In this document: positions 9,226 to 17,548 of the stretch, one piece after another
Layout of the letters: each line of letters opens with the position of its first letter
Position numbering within the stretch: the first letter of the stretch is position 1
Source: Chloroflexota bacterium
GTDB lineage: Bacteria; Chloroflexota; JAJPGV01
Direction of reading: 5' to 3'
Assembly: GCA_021325635.1 (NCBI GenBank)
Contig: JAJPGV010000016.1
Location: forward strand, 146,167-210,166
DNA length: 64,000 nucleotides
Position numbers and translations under genes: made by a program
The notes under the pieces: model-generated
Databases searched by the model: none
What the model saw: the letters and a program-made list of their open reading frames with translations, nothing else
Told to the model about the DNA's origin: nothing

Positions 9226-10434
9226 TCAGCCGGTAGCGACCGGCAGCACGGAGGCAGCTTCAGCCGCGGGCTGTTGGTCCCGGCTCGGCTGGTGTTGCGC
9301 CTCATCGTCGGCCGGCGGAAGCTCATCGGGCAGCAGCAGGCTGGCGACGCCGATGCGGACGTCCCCGATCCCGTAGTACACGTCGAGCCGCCTGGGGCAG
9401 CCGATGTCCGTTCGGCAGTCCACGCCCGTGGGAAAGACGATCCCCTCATGGGAGTTGGGCGGCACGAGAATGGGGTGTCTGGTTCGGAAGCAGACCCGTT
9501 CGGGCGCCTGCGCGTCCAGGATGGCAACCCCTGCCGAGTAGCGCAGCCAGCCGAACGGCCGCTCGCGTCCGTGCACCCCGTGGTAAATCACCAGCCAGCC
9601 CAGGTCGGTGAGCAGCGGTGGCGCGCCACCCCCAACCTTTACACGTTCCCAATAGCTGCGGGGCGACATCAGCCGGCGGTGCGAGTGAAAGTGCAGGGCG
9701 CGCGGACTAGACGATGGGTCGGCATACGAGATCCAGATGCTCTGGTGGTTCAGCCGCTCGTGCAGTCGAGCGGCCTCTCGATCAGCCAAAGGCTCGGACG
9801 GTGGCTCAGCCGTATCCGAGGGTGGGCGCCGGGCGGCGCGGGAATGGCCACGGACGAGCGGGCGATGAATCAGCGCCATGGACATGACGCCATCGCGTGG
9901 ATCCGGAACCAACTGCGGGAATAGCAGGGCATCCTTGTTGTCGGCCCTGCTGAAATCCATCGTCCCCCTCCCCTCGAAGGTCACCAGCCCCAATCGATCC
10001 CAGCGCCGCAGATCATGGGACGCCGCCATAGCAATCCTGGGCCCGGCCTCGGAGAAGGCGGTGTAGGTCATGACGTAGCAGCCCCAGGCGGCCACGAACG
10101 TGATCCGAGGATCCTCACAGCCGCCGCCCGAATAGGGGTTCCTCTCATACGTCTCTCGAGGCTCGAGAGCGACGCCAAGCCGCTCCACGCCTGTGGGGTC
10201 GCCCTGTTTGTCGAACAGCACTCGAGCGATGCCAATGCGTGAGAAGTTGCCTCGCGACACCAACCGCGGAAACAGGTACAGCTCTCCGTCCGGCCCGCGA
10301 GCCGTGGCCGGATTGAGGACGCCCTCGACTTCCATCGGGTCCAGCGGGTTGCCCTCCATGACGATTCCCAGCGGGTGGGCCGTGAATGGATCGGCCAGCA
10401 TCTCGGGAACGGCGGGCCGTTTGAGAGCAGCCAT
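9226..10434 (-). CDS. GH130-family glycoside phosphorylase/hydrolase-like protein
   Basis: The protein has 402 residues in a five-bladed beta-propeller pattern. GGGCEDPRITFV, MTYTAFSEAGPRIAMAASHDL and ADNKDALLFPQL match the GH130 mannoside phosphorylase family; the Asp in EDPR is the likely catalytic acid. LIYHGVHG-like (VIYHGVHGRERP) and YYGIGDVRIGVA segments are also present. An insert at about 205-240 is unusual. It is the third gene of the minus-strand USP-HEAT/GNAT/GH130 operon (4 bp after the GNAT gene), so its expression should follow the phased repeat array at 11964-12002. A role in storage or compatible-solute mannoside turnover is possible but inferred. Confidence 0.8.
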   Translation of the reverse strand: MAALKRPAVPEMLADPFTAHPLGIVMEGNPLDPMEVEGVLNPATARGPDGELYLFPRLVSRGNFSRIGIARVLFDKQGDPTGVERLGVALEPRETYERNPYSGGGCEDPRITFVAAWGCYVMTYTAFSEAGPRIAMAASHDLRRWDRLGLVTFEGRGTMDFSRADNKDALLFPQLVPDPRDGVMSMALIHRPLVRGHSRAARRPPSDTAEPPSEPLADREAARLHERLNHQSIWISYADPSSSPRALHFHSHRRLMSPRSYWERVKVGGGAPPLLTDLGWLVIYHGVHGRERPFGWLRYSAGVAILDAQAPERVCFRTRHPILVPPNSHEGIVFPTGVDCRTDIGCPRRLDVYYGIGDVRIGVASLLLPDELPPADDEAQHQPSRDQQPAAEAASVLPVATG

Positions 10435-10438
10435 CCGT

Positions 10439-10936
10439 TCAGCGCCGGATGACAGGCTCGGCTACGCGCCGATCAGCTTCATCCGCGGCCGCCTTCATCA
10501 GGGCCACGAGATCGAGCTCCACGTAGTGCCCATCCTCGATGGCGTGGGCGCGCAGAGGAATGCCTGCGCGATCCAGCATGTGCCACAAGCGCTGGTCGTC
10601 AGCCTCCACGAACAGGCCCATGTTGCGGATGCCATCGCCGAGGGCAATCCGCGCCAACTCGCGCAGCAAGCTGCTGCCGAGCCCGGCCCGTCTGGCATTG
10701 GGATGCACACCCACCCAGGCGTACGCGTCCTCAGGTGGGAACCCGCGATAGTATTCCGCGGCCCCTACCACGCGGCCCGTCGCGCTCTCTCGCGCGACCA
10801 GACAGACACGCGGGCGGGAGACGCCGTACGGCGCCGCGCCGCACACGCGCCACAACTCCGCTATTGCCTCCTCGTCTCCGGGTTGAACCGGCTCAATCAG
10901 GACAGGGTTGGCATGGACGTCGGCAATCGCACGCAT
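10439..10936 (-). CDS. GNAT-family N-acetyltransferase
   Basis: The protein has 165 residues. The acetyl-CoA binding motif A is visible as AWVGVHPNARRAGLGSSLL (about 93-112), followed by motif B-like NMGLFVEADDQRLWHMLDRAG. Substrate is unknown. It lies between the USP-HEAT gene (17-bp gap) and the GH130 gene (4-bp gap) on the same strand, which makes co-transcription likely. GNAT proteins also occur elsewhere in this island, fused to an acyl-CoA synthetase at 43886, suggesting protein acylation could be part of the stress response; this is an inference. Confidence 0.82.
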   Translation of the reverse strand: MRAIADVHANPVLIEPVQPGDEEAIAELWRVCGAAPYGVSRPRVCLVARESATGRVVGAAEYYRGFPPEDAYAWVGVHPNARRAGLGSSLLRELARIALGDGIRNMGLFVEADDQRLWHMLDRAGIPLRAHAIEDGHYVELDLVALMKAAADEADRRVAEPVIRR

Positions 10937-10953
10937 AAAGCTTCTCCTCGGAC

Positions 10954-11925
10954 CTACCTGGTCAGCGCCGCTGCCTCCTGCATCTTGGCCAGCGCTTTGG
11001 ACGCCGCGATGGGCGCGGTGTAGTGGTGCTCGGCGGCCCGCAGCGAACGGATGACGGGACGCAGCATTGGAATCAGTTCCGTCGGGGCCCGATCGAGGAC
11101 GTGCAGCAGGACTAGGTTCCGTCGCTCGTCGAGCGGCTCGTGGGCGATCAGCCGCAAGACAGCGCTGATGCCTGCCTCGCGATATTTCACGATCGCCTCC
11201 GCGGCTTCCCAGCGGACCTCGAACGTGTCGTGCGATAGGTGATCCACGAGCAACCCGAGGCTCCTCGGGTCGTGGAGCTGTCCTAGCGTCCTCGCGGCGT
11301 AGCGGCGAACAATCGTACTCCCACTTGCCAGAGCATCAATCAGGTCCGGGACGACTTCGGACCCGCGGTCAATCAGCGCATCCACAGCTTCCAGAGACAG
11401 GACGTCTTCGCGCTTGAACAGCTCGATCAAGCTTCTGGCCGGCGCATCGTGGCCAGGCCATGCGCTCGTCTCGGCCGCCGATGGATGGACGCACACCGCC
11501 AGCACGGGTATCGGCGACTCCCGGATAACCCGATCGGTCACGCTGCCGATGAATGCCCGCGCCAGGCCCGAACGACCGTGCGTTGCCATGCAGATGTAGT
11601 CGAAGCGCTGGCTGGCGGCTCGCTCCAAGATTTCCCTGGCGGCCGATCCGACCTCTACTACCGAGGTCACGGCACAGTGCTTCCCCGCAACTGTCGCGGC
11701 CTGGAGCGCCAGATAGTCTTTGGCCCACTCCAGCGCACGGTCCAGGTACCCAGGCGCAACCGCGATGCCGGGCCCGACTTCGCTCAACGTGCTCGGGTCC
11801 AACACGTACAGCAGCTCGACGTCGGCCTGCCCCGCGAGCTCGGCGAAGCGCTTGGCGGCAGGCAACGCCTGCTCTGATAGAGCTGACCCATCCAGCGGCA
11901 CGAGCAAACGAATCACGCTCCTCAC
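10954..11925 (-). CDS. Universal stress protein fused to HEAT repeats
   Basis: The protein has 323 residues. Residues 1-150 are a UspA domain beginning IRLLVPLDGSALSEQAL and ending with the ATP-binding loop MATHGRSGLARAFIGSVTDRVI. Residues about 165-315 are HEAT/PBS-lyase-like helical repeats (VVPDLIDALASGSTIVRRYAARTLGQLHD, then a second VRWEAAEAIVKY repeat). The fusion suggests that a nucleotide-sensing domain controls a protein-binding scaffold. It heads a three-gene operon. A four-copy 11-bp-phased array lies 39 bp upstream of the start, so it belongs to the proposed regulon. Confidence 0.88.
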   Translation of the reverse strand: MRSVIRLLVPLDGSALSEQALPAAKRFAELAGQADVELLYVLDPSTLSEVGPGIAVAPGYLDRALEWAKDYLALQAATVAGKHCAVTSVVEVGSAAREILERAASQRFDYICMATHGRSGLARAFIGSVTDRVIRESPIPVLAVCVHPSAAETSAWPGHDAPARSLIELFKREDVLSLEAVDALIDRGSEVVPDLIDALASGSTIVRRYAARTLGQLHDPRSLGLLVDHLSHDTFEVRWEAAEAIVKYREAGISAVLRLIAHEPLDERRNLVLLHVLDRAPTELIPMLRPVIRSLRAAEHHYTAPIAASKALAKMQEAAALTR

Positions 11926-11963
11926 CTCCAGCAGATGTCCATGTCAACAGTCGCTCGCGAGTG

Positions 11964-12002
11964 CTAAATCTGGCCCCAAGCCAATCACAACAGGCTGTAA
12001 AA
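11964..12002 (-). promoter_or_regulatory. 11-bp-phased direct repeats, array 1 (USP-HEAT operon)
   Basis: On the minus strand the hexamers TTTTAC, GTTGTG, CTTGGG and ATTTAG start every 11 bp (plus-strand positions 11997, 11986, 11975, 11964). The last ends 39 bp before the USP-HEAT start codon. The two outer copies fit the consensus well and the inner two are degenerate. Confidence 0.55.
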
Positions 12003-12071
12003 AGGCTTGCGTCCAGTGCAGGTCGGGCCACGAAGGCAGTCCCGCCGCTGCCAGCTAACGATTTGTGCGAA

Positions 12072-12099
12072 GTTCATGGCCCGTTTATGTCCCATTCAC
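12072..12099 (+). promoter_or_regulatory. 11-bp-phased direct repeats, array 2 (DksA-like gene)
   Basis: GTTCAT at 12072, GTTTAT at 12083 and ATTCAC at 12094 are spaced exactly 11 bp apart, ending 52 bp before the start codon at 12151. This is one of the clearest arrays and faces away from array 1 in the same divergent intergenic region. Confidence 0.75.
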
Positions 12100-12150
12100 C
12101 CCAGGGGCAGCATCCTGTAGCAACGAAGAACGGGGGTGGAGGCAACCACA

Positions 12151-12558
12151 ATGACACACATCGGACCAGCGTTGCTGAAGAAGCTGCGAAGTGAGCTCAT
12201 GGCCGAGGAAGAACGGCTGCTCGCGGAGATCGCATTCGAGAACGAACAGCAGCGGGCCAACGCCACGAACGCAAGCGAGGAGCGCTACTCCAGCCCCGAC
12301 GACACTGGATCAGAGCTAGCCGAGCACGAGAAAATCCTGGCCCTCGAAGGAACGGTCGAGGAGATGCTTCGCGAGGTGCGGCACGCGCTGCACAAGATGG
12401 ATGCCGGCACGTACGGCAGCTGCGATTCGTGCGGCAACCCAATCTCGGTCGAACGGCTCGAAGCACGTCCCCAGGCGTCGCTGTGCATCAACTGCCGAGC
12501 CGAGCACGAGCGCGCTCACCGGGCAGCCCACTACGCGCTCATCGCCGGACGGCGCTAA
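12151..12558 (+). CDS. DksA/TraR-type C4 zinc-finger protein
   Basis: The protein has 135 residues from the ATG at 12151, preceded by GTGGAGGCAACC; an in-frame GTG lies at 12136 but the GGAGG sits between the two. The N-terminal coiled-coil region is rich in Glu (MAEEERLLAEIAFENE) and the C-terminal zinc finger is CDSCGNPI...CINC (about 94-118). DksA/TraR proteins bind the RNA polymerase secondary channel and adjust transcription under starvation or stress. The gene has the three-copy array 2 upstream and is followed by a hairpin terminator shared with the convergent kinase-like gene. Confidence 0.85.
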   Translation: MTHIGPALLKKLRSELMAEEERLLAEIAFENEQQRANATNASEERYSSPDDTGSELAEHEKILALEGTVEEMLREVRHALHKMDAGTYGSCDSCGNPISVERLEARPQASLCINCRAEHERAHRAAHYALIAGRR

Positions 12559-12578
12559 ACTCCAGCCCGCTTCAGCTG

Positions 12579-12615
12579 AGCCCGGGGCGCCCCAACGATG
12601 CGGCTGCGCCGGGCT
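12579..12615. terminator. Bidirectional hairpin terminator between dksA-like gene and kinase-like gene
   Basis: AGCCCGG at 12579-12585 pairs with CCGGGCT at 12609-12615, with additional GC-rich pairing possible inside the loop. It is followed by the pyrimidine-rich CTTCTCTTG. It lies between two convergent genes. Confidence 0.65.
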
Positions 12616-12645
12616 CTTCTCTTGTCTCGCCCTGCATGGTGCAGG

Positions 12646-14280
12646 TCACGCGATTCGTCGACGGGCGCCACCGTCATGGCTGGCGTGGAGCCGCTGCCGC
12701 AGCCCGGCAATCGCCAGGTCTGCCGTCCGCATCAAGCCCCCGGACGCATCGAGCTCCAGGAGCTCACTCGGGGCCCAGCCCTGAGGCGACTCGAAGCGCG
12801 TGCGTACAGCCTCGAAAACCTCCGGCCCCGCGTCTGACTCGGACTCCCGCGTGGCTGCGCGCGCCGCTAGCCGCTCGTAAATGACACTCTCGGGCGCACG
12901 CAGGTGTACGAGAACGATCGCTGCTCCCGCCTCGCGCGCGATGTTCGCTGCCGCCTGCCGATCGCGCTCGCTGCCGAAGCTCCCGTCGAGGACCACGCTC
13001 TGCCCGGAGCGCAGGAGCCGAGCCGCCCGCTCGAAGCACTCCTCGTACGTCGCTTGCCGCATCTCCGGCGAGTACAAGCCCTGGTCCACGGGGCCCGCCA
13101 TCCGCTGTCGCGAGGGGACGGAAATGAGCTCCTTTCGAACTCGATCGGTGGAGACGACCGCGAAGCCCAACAGGCTGCCCAACCCGCGGGCAAGCGCAGT
13201 CTTGCCCGAGCCGACCTGTCCGCACATCAGCACCAGCGATGGTGTGAAGCGGTACGTGTAGGTCTCGGCCAGGTCAAAGTGCTCGTGAGCGGCGCGCCGG
13301 TGGCGGAACGCGTCTTCCACGGCGGCGATGGAAGTCGACTCGAAGCTCTCGACTTTGCCGCGAACGAAGGCGCGGTAGCATTTGTAGAAGGGCAGCAGGC
13401 TGCGCAGATCGGCGTCGCCCGACGCTTCCACGTAGGCGTCAACCCAGGTCCAGGCGAGATCGGGACGACCTCGCCAGTCGAGGTCCATAGCCATGAAGGC
13501 CACCTCCGAGGCCACGTCGCAGTAGCGAAAACGCTCGTTGAACTCGATGCAGTCGAACACCTGGAAGCTCCCGGTCTCGTCCATGCACACCGAGTCGCAG
13601 CGCAGATCGCCGTGACAGTCTCGAATCCGGCCTTCCCGGCGTCGGGCATCGAATACTCCCTTCAGCGCATGCAGCTGCGATGCCACAAAGCCGTAGCACT
13701 GCCTGAACTGGCTGAGCGTAATGGTCTTGCCTACTAACGAGCGGGTCTGATCGAAGTTCTCTCGCCAGTTCAAGGCGATAACGTCTCGACTGCCAAAGCG
13801 CTCCAGCTCGGCCCCGCTTTCGGCCCTAGCATGGAAGTCGGCGATGTGGCGCGCTAGGCGCTCCACGTCGAACTCTCCCACGCGCTCCCGCTCCAGCAGA
13901 TGATCGAACAGGCGATCGTCGGGCAGGCGGCGCATCTTGACCGCATAGTCGAGGATTGTTCCGGCACCCTCTACACGGGTCGCCCCACCCCACACCGTAA
14001 TCGGGGCCACTCCCAGGTACACGTCCGGGGCCAAGCGCCTGTTCAGGCGCACCTCCTCCTCGCAGAAGTGCTTTCGACGCTCGAGCGTGGAGTAATCGAG
14101 GAAGCCGTAGTCAACCGGCTTCTTGACCTTGTACGCAAACGGGCCCGCCAGGAAGATCCAGGAGATGTGCGTCTCAGCGACCGTGACGCTGCGTACTGGG
14201 AAGGGATATGCCGCGGGGTCACGCAGCGCCGCCGGCAGGTCCAGCGGCGTGTCGCCTTGGTGCTGGAAGCTAGCTGCCAC
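12646..14280 (-). CDS. Two-domain protein: aminoglycoside-phosphotransferase-like kinase plus P-loop ATPase (Rv2004c-like)
   Basis: The protein has 544 residues from a GTG at 14280. The N-terminal part (1-340) is an APH/choline-kinase-like fold with IRDCHGDLRCDSVC as catalytic loop and VFDCIEFNERFRYCDVASE in the metal-binding position. The C-terminal part (about 350-530) is a zeta-toxin/gluconate-kinase-like P-loop domain with GQVGSGKT. This architecture matches M. tuberculosis Rv2004c, a member of the DosR regulon as I recall. The gene is the last of the Hox hydrogenase operon, starting 10 bp after the protease gene. Its substrate is unknown; a link to hydrogenase or dormancy is inferred from position. 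Confidence 0.75.
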   Translation of the reverse strand: MAASFQHQGDTPLDLPAALRDPAAYPFPVRSVTVAETHISWIFLAGPFAYKVKKPVDYGFLDYSTLERRKHFCEEEVRLNRRLAPDVYLGVAPITVWGGATRVEGAGTILDYAVKMRRLPDDRLFDHLLERERVGEFDVERLARHIADFHARAESGAELERFGSRDVIALNWRENFDQTRSLVGKTITLSQFRQCYGFVASQLHALKGVFDARRREGRIRDCHGDLRCDSVCMDETGSFQVFDCIEFNERFRYCDVASEVAFMAMDLDWRGRPDLAWTWVDAYVEASGDADLRSLLPFYKCYRAFVRGKVESFESTSIAAVEDAFRHRRAAHEHFDLAETYTYRFTPSLVLMCGQVGSGKTALARGLGSLLGFAVVSTDRVRKELISVPSRQRMAGPVDQGLYSPEMRQATYEECFERAARLLRSGQSVVLDGSFGSERDRQAAANIAREAGAAIVLVHLRAPESVIYERLAARAATRESESDAGPEVFEAVRTRFESPQGWAPSELLELDASGGLMRTADLAIAGLRQRLHASHDGGARRRIA

Positions 14281-14290
14281 ACGCCTCTCC

Positions 14291-14881
14291 TCAGTACAGT
14301 GTGGCGCGGCCTTCCCGCTCTGCTCGTATCCGGCGCCGGGCGGCCGGCCCGGTGAGCCGATCCCATGCGCCCAACTCTGGCCGGCGCAGCAAGACCTGCA
14401 AGAGCTCTTCTGCGCCGCTGAGATTGGCGAAAGCCCGTTCGCTCAACACCGTGCCGGGTGCGAACCGATAACCGCGGATCGACAGCAGGAACAGCGGCGG
14501 CGGCAGCTCAGCAGTGAGCTGGCCGAACAGGTACAAGAGGCCCGCAGGACTGAGAGCGTGGGTCGTGTAGGAGAGATCCTTGCGCGGGTGCACTCGCTCG
14601 AAGCGGTAAGGCCCTCGGCCGCTGGCAGCGGCATCGAGAACGAGCACCAGGTCAGCGTTCACTAGGTCGAGGACGCATTCGATCTGCAGCTGATCGGTCT
14701 CGTCGGTATCGATATGCACGCCCTGGACGGGGCTCAGCAGGATCAGCCGCTGCACGCAGCCCAAGGCCGCCGAGCCCAAGCCATCATCTCCGCGGCCAGT
14801 GTTGCCGCAGCTGATAACCAGCAGGCGCCCCACAGCCTGCGGCCGATCCTGAAGCCTAACGGTCGACAATGCCATCGGCAT
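14291..14881 (-). CDS. Hydrogenase maturation endopeptidase (HoxW/HycI family)
   Basis: The protein has 196 residues (start 14881, or ATG 14875). The family motif SCGNTGRGDDGLG gives the first metal-binding Asp, VLVLDAAASG the second acidic ligand and THALSP the His. Such proteases remove the C-terminal extension of the large subunit after nickel insertion. The start overlaps the end of hoxH, whose product has an extension after its last metal ligands, so this is its likely substrate. A C-terminal tail rich in Arg is unusual. Confidence 0.82.
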   Translation of the reverse strand: MPMALSTVRLQDRPQAVGRLLVISCGNTGRGDDGLGSAALGCVQRLILLSPVQGVHIDTDETDQLQIECVLDLVNADLVLVLDAAASGRGPYRFERVHPRKDLSYTTHALSPAGLLYLFGQLTAELPPPLFLLSIRGYRFAPGTVLSERAFANLSGAEELLQVLLRRPELGAWDRLTGPAARRRIRAEREGRATLY

Positions 14882-16313
14882 TCCTGCTCAGGCGGTCGAT
14901 CAATTGGCCGTTGGCGTTCTTCAGCTCGAGCTGCAGCGGCATCTTGCCAACGGCATGCGTCGCGCACGACAGGCAGGGATCGTAAGCCCGCAGCGCCACC
15001 TCGACGTGGTTCAGCAGCCCTTCCGTCAGCTCGCGGCCGTCGAGCTCGTCCGCGGCGACCCGCCGGATAGCCCGGCCCATGGCCTCGTTGTTGTGCGTGG
15101 TTGCGACAATCAGGTTGGCTCCCTCCACCAGATCGTCGGCCCCCACACGGTAGTGGTGGATGAGCGTCCCGCGCGGCGCCTCGATGATGCCGAATCCCTC
15201 CGCCGAGCGCTGCCCGGAAGCCATCAGCTCACCTTCCGTCAGGTCCTCATCCGCGAGCAGCCCGCGGATACCCTCGGCGCAGTGCAGAAGCTCGATCATG
15301 CGTGCCCAGTGATAGGCCAGCGAGCCGCCGACAGGCCCACCCGGCTCGACCGCCCGGAATTCCAGGCGCGCCGACTCAGCTTGCGGCGTGTCGATGAACG
15401 AGCAGACGTTGATCCGGGCCAGCGGCCCCACTCTGTACCAGCCAAGATCCGGCCCCAGCTGGGCGAGATACGGAAACTTCATGTACGTCCAGGGCCGTGA
15501 CTCCTCACGGATGATGCTCCGGTAGGCGCTGGGCGCCAGGTGGTCGAAGATCTCGCGGCCATCGGCGTCATGAGCTCGCAGACCTCCGTCGTACAGCTCC
15601 AGCGCACCATCCTGGCGGACGAGCGACAGGAAGTTCGAGCGCATGGCGCCGAACGTGCGCGAGCGGGGCACGTCGGAAACGAACAGCTCTCGGGCCAGGC
15701 CCACGGCGCGGGCCGCGGACGCGACGACGCCGTCGACCTCCAGCAGGAATGCATCCCGATCCTTCGGGTCGAGATGCTTGTTCATGCCGCCGGGCAGAGC
15801 CACGGCCCCATGAATCCGCTTTCCGGCGATGGATTCCACCACCCGCTGGCCAAACTTGCGCAGCGCGATGCCTTGGAGAGCCACGTTTCGACGTTCCTCG
15901 AGGAGGCCCATGATACTGCGCCGCTCCGGGTCGGCGTCGAAGCCGAAGAGGATGTCGGGCGCGGCAAGATAGAAGAAGTGCAGCGCGTGCGACTGCAGGA
16001 TCTGTCCGAGATGGAGGAGGCGCCGCAGCTTTTCGGCGCTCGGCGTGAGCCGAGCTCCCACCACCTGGTCCATGGCCTTGGCCGCAGCCAGGTGATGACT
16101 TACGGGGCAGATACCACACAGTCGCTGCACGAGCACCGGCACCTCCCAGAAGGGCCGGCCCTGCACGAACTTCTCGAAGCCGCGGAACTCGGTGATGTGC
16201 AAGCGCGCCTGGGTGATCCGCCCCGCCTCGTCCACCATGAGCGTGACCTTGCCGTGCCCTTCAACGCGAGTCACGGGGTCGATGGCGATGCGCCTGAGCG
16301 CCGGCTCAGTCAT
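14856..16313 (-). CDS. hoxH: NAD-linked NiFe hydrogenase large subunit HoxH
   Basis: The protein has 485 residues from the ATG at 16313. It binds the NiFe(CN)2CO active site. The N-terminal metal motif is RLCGICPVSHH and the C-terminal motif is DPCLSCATH, followed by an extension (VGKMPLQLEL and onward) that the downstream protease would remove. IDPVTRVEGHGKV is the typical N-terminus. With HoxY, HoxU and HoxF it forms a cytoplasmic group 3d-type enzyme that exchanges electrons between H2 and NAD(H). The start overlaps hoxY's end by a few bases, which indicates coupled translation. Confidence 0.92.
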   Translation of the reverse strand: MTEPALRRIAIDPVTRVEGHGKVTLMVDEAGRITQARLHITEFRGFEKFVQGRPFWEVPVLVQRLCGICPVSHHLAAAKAMDQVVGARLTPSAEKLRRLLHLGQILQSHALHFFYLAAPDILFGFDADPERRSIMGLLEERRNVALQGIALRKFGQRVVESIAGKRIHGAVALPGGMNKHLDPKDRDAFLLEVDGVVASAARAVGLARELFVSDVPRSRTFGAMRSNFLSLVRQDGALELYDGGLRAHDADGREIFDHLAPSAYRSIIREESRPWTYMKFPYLAQLGPDLGWYRVGPLARINVCSFIDTPQAESARLEFRAVEPGGPVGGSLAYHWARMIELLHCAEGIRGLLADEDLTEGELMASGQRSAEGFGIIEAPRGTLIHHYRVGADDLVEGANLIVATTHNNEAMGRAIRRVAADELDGRELTEGLLNHVEVALRAYDPCLSCATHAVGKMPLQLELKNANGQLIDRLSRNADGIVDR

Positions 16314-16845
16314 AGCGCAGCAGATCGGCTGAGATGGCGGGCTTCTCGCCGCGGGCAATGCAGCTCAGCGTCTCCCAGAAAGCCCGAGGCGGCGGCGGGC
16401 AGCCAGGAATCGAGAAATCAACTCGAACGAATTCATGGATGGGACGCACCTTGTCCAGCAGCTGGGGCAGCTCAGGATCATCGGGCACGCGCGGGCTCAT
16501 CTCGTCATGGAACGCCTCTTCCAGACAGGCTGCCACCGAGAAACCATTTCGCAGCGCGGGCACACCTCCATTGAGCGCACAGGCGCCCACAGCGATGAGC
16601 AGCTTGGACCTGATGCGCAAGTCGCGCAGCACCTCGAGGTTGTCGGTGTTGCACACTCCACCTTCCACCAGGCAGACGTCGAAGGCCGCCTCGCGGCGAT
16701 CGACAAGGGGACTCCGAACCACATCGACGACGTCGGCCAGCCTCGCCAGCTCTTCGTCCAGGTCCAGCAGCGACATATGGCACCCGAAGCAGCCGGCAAG
16801 TGAGGCGGTGGCCAGCCTGAGCCTGTCAGCCATGGCGTGAGCCAT
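16306..16845 (-). CDS. hoxY: NiFe hydrogenase small subunit HoxY
   Basis: The protein has 179 residues from the ATG at 16845 (ATG 16833 is an alternative; neither has a clear ribosome site, as expected for coupled translation). The proximal-cluster ligands are visible in SLAGCFGCHMSLLD, VEGGVCNTDN and VDFSIPGCPPPP. There is no signal peptide and no medial/distal cluster domain, which matches the short HoxY type. It overlaps hoxU upstream and hoxH downstream. Confidence 0.9.
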   Translation of the reverse strand: MAHAMADRLRLATASLAGCFGCHMSLLDLDEELARLADVVDVVRSPLVDRREAAFDVCLVEGGVCNTDNLEVLRDLRIRSKLLIAVGACALNGGVPALRNGFSVAACLEEAFHDEMSPRVPDDPELPQLLDKVRPIHEFVRVDFSIPGCPPPPRAFWETLSCIARGEKPAISADLLRYD

Positions 16846-17548
16846 TGCCGGCCGGTGGCCTAGGCCGGCCGTCGACCGTTTGCCGGTCGTACGTACGCTG
16901 GCCGATGGGCACGCCGAAGCCACGCCGTTTGACGAGCAGCGCGCCAACCGGGCAGATGGCCACCGCCCGATCCGTGACCGCCAGGCTCGAGTCGCCCAAG
17001 CTTCCGCTGGCCGAGTTCACGATCAGCCGTGACGACACGCCGCGGCCTCCGACGTCAAACACACCCTTCCCATCCAGCTCACGACTGGCGCGCACGCACA
17101 GCTGACACAGGATGCAGCGATCGCGGTCGAGCAGCACGTCGGGATGGCTGGCATCGACCTCGTGCTGGGGACGCAGCTGCGGGAACACGAAGTCCCTCAC
17201 CTCCAGGTAATAGGCCAGCGCCTGGAGCTTGCAGTCGCCGCTCTTTTCGCACGACGGGCAGATGTGATTGCCCTCAACGAACAGCAGGCGAATCAGCGTC
17301 CTGCGCAGCTCGCGCAGCTCGGCCGTATCGTTTTCGACGTGCTGGCCAGGCGCCGCTGCGGAAGTGCAGGCAGCCATCAGATGTCCGTTCACACGAACGG
17401 TGCACAGCCGGCAGTTGCCGCTTGCCGGCACGGCTGCGTCGTGGCAGAGATGCGGAATGTACACTCCGGCGGCCAGCGCTGCGTCCATGATCGATTGGCC
17501 GTCTTCGAGCTCCACGGGGCGGCCATCCAGAGTCAGCATCTCGCTCAT
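16826..17548 (-). CDS. hoxU: Hydrogenase diaphorase iron-sulfur subunit HoxU
   Basis: The protein has 240 residues from the ATG at 17548, which overlaps the hoxF stop as ATGA. It has an N-terminal [2Fe-2S] ferredoxin domain (PHLCHD, SGNCRLCTV, MAACTS), then the His/Cys-ligated cluster segment HICPSCEKSGDCKLQ, then a [4Fe-4S] region with CILCQLCVRA and ICPVGALL. This is the NuoG-like N-terminal part that carries electrons between HoxF and HoxY. The last cluster motif is compatible with HoxU, although the usual spacing of the second ferredoxin-type motif is loose. Confidence 0.9.
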   Translation of the reverse strand: MSEMLTLDGRPVELEDGQSIMDAALAAGVYIPHLCHDAAVPASGNCRLCTVRVNGHLMAACTSAAAPGQHVENDTAELRELRRTLIRLLFVEGNHICPSCEKSGDCKLQALAYYLEVRDFVFPQLRPQHEVDASHPDVLLDRDRCILCQLCVRASRELDGKGVFDVGGRGVSSRLIVNSASGSLGDSSLAVTDRAVAICPVGALLVKRRGFGVPIGQRTYDRQTVDGRPRPPAGNGSRHG

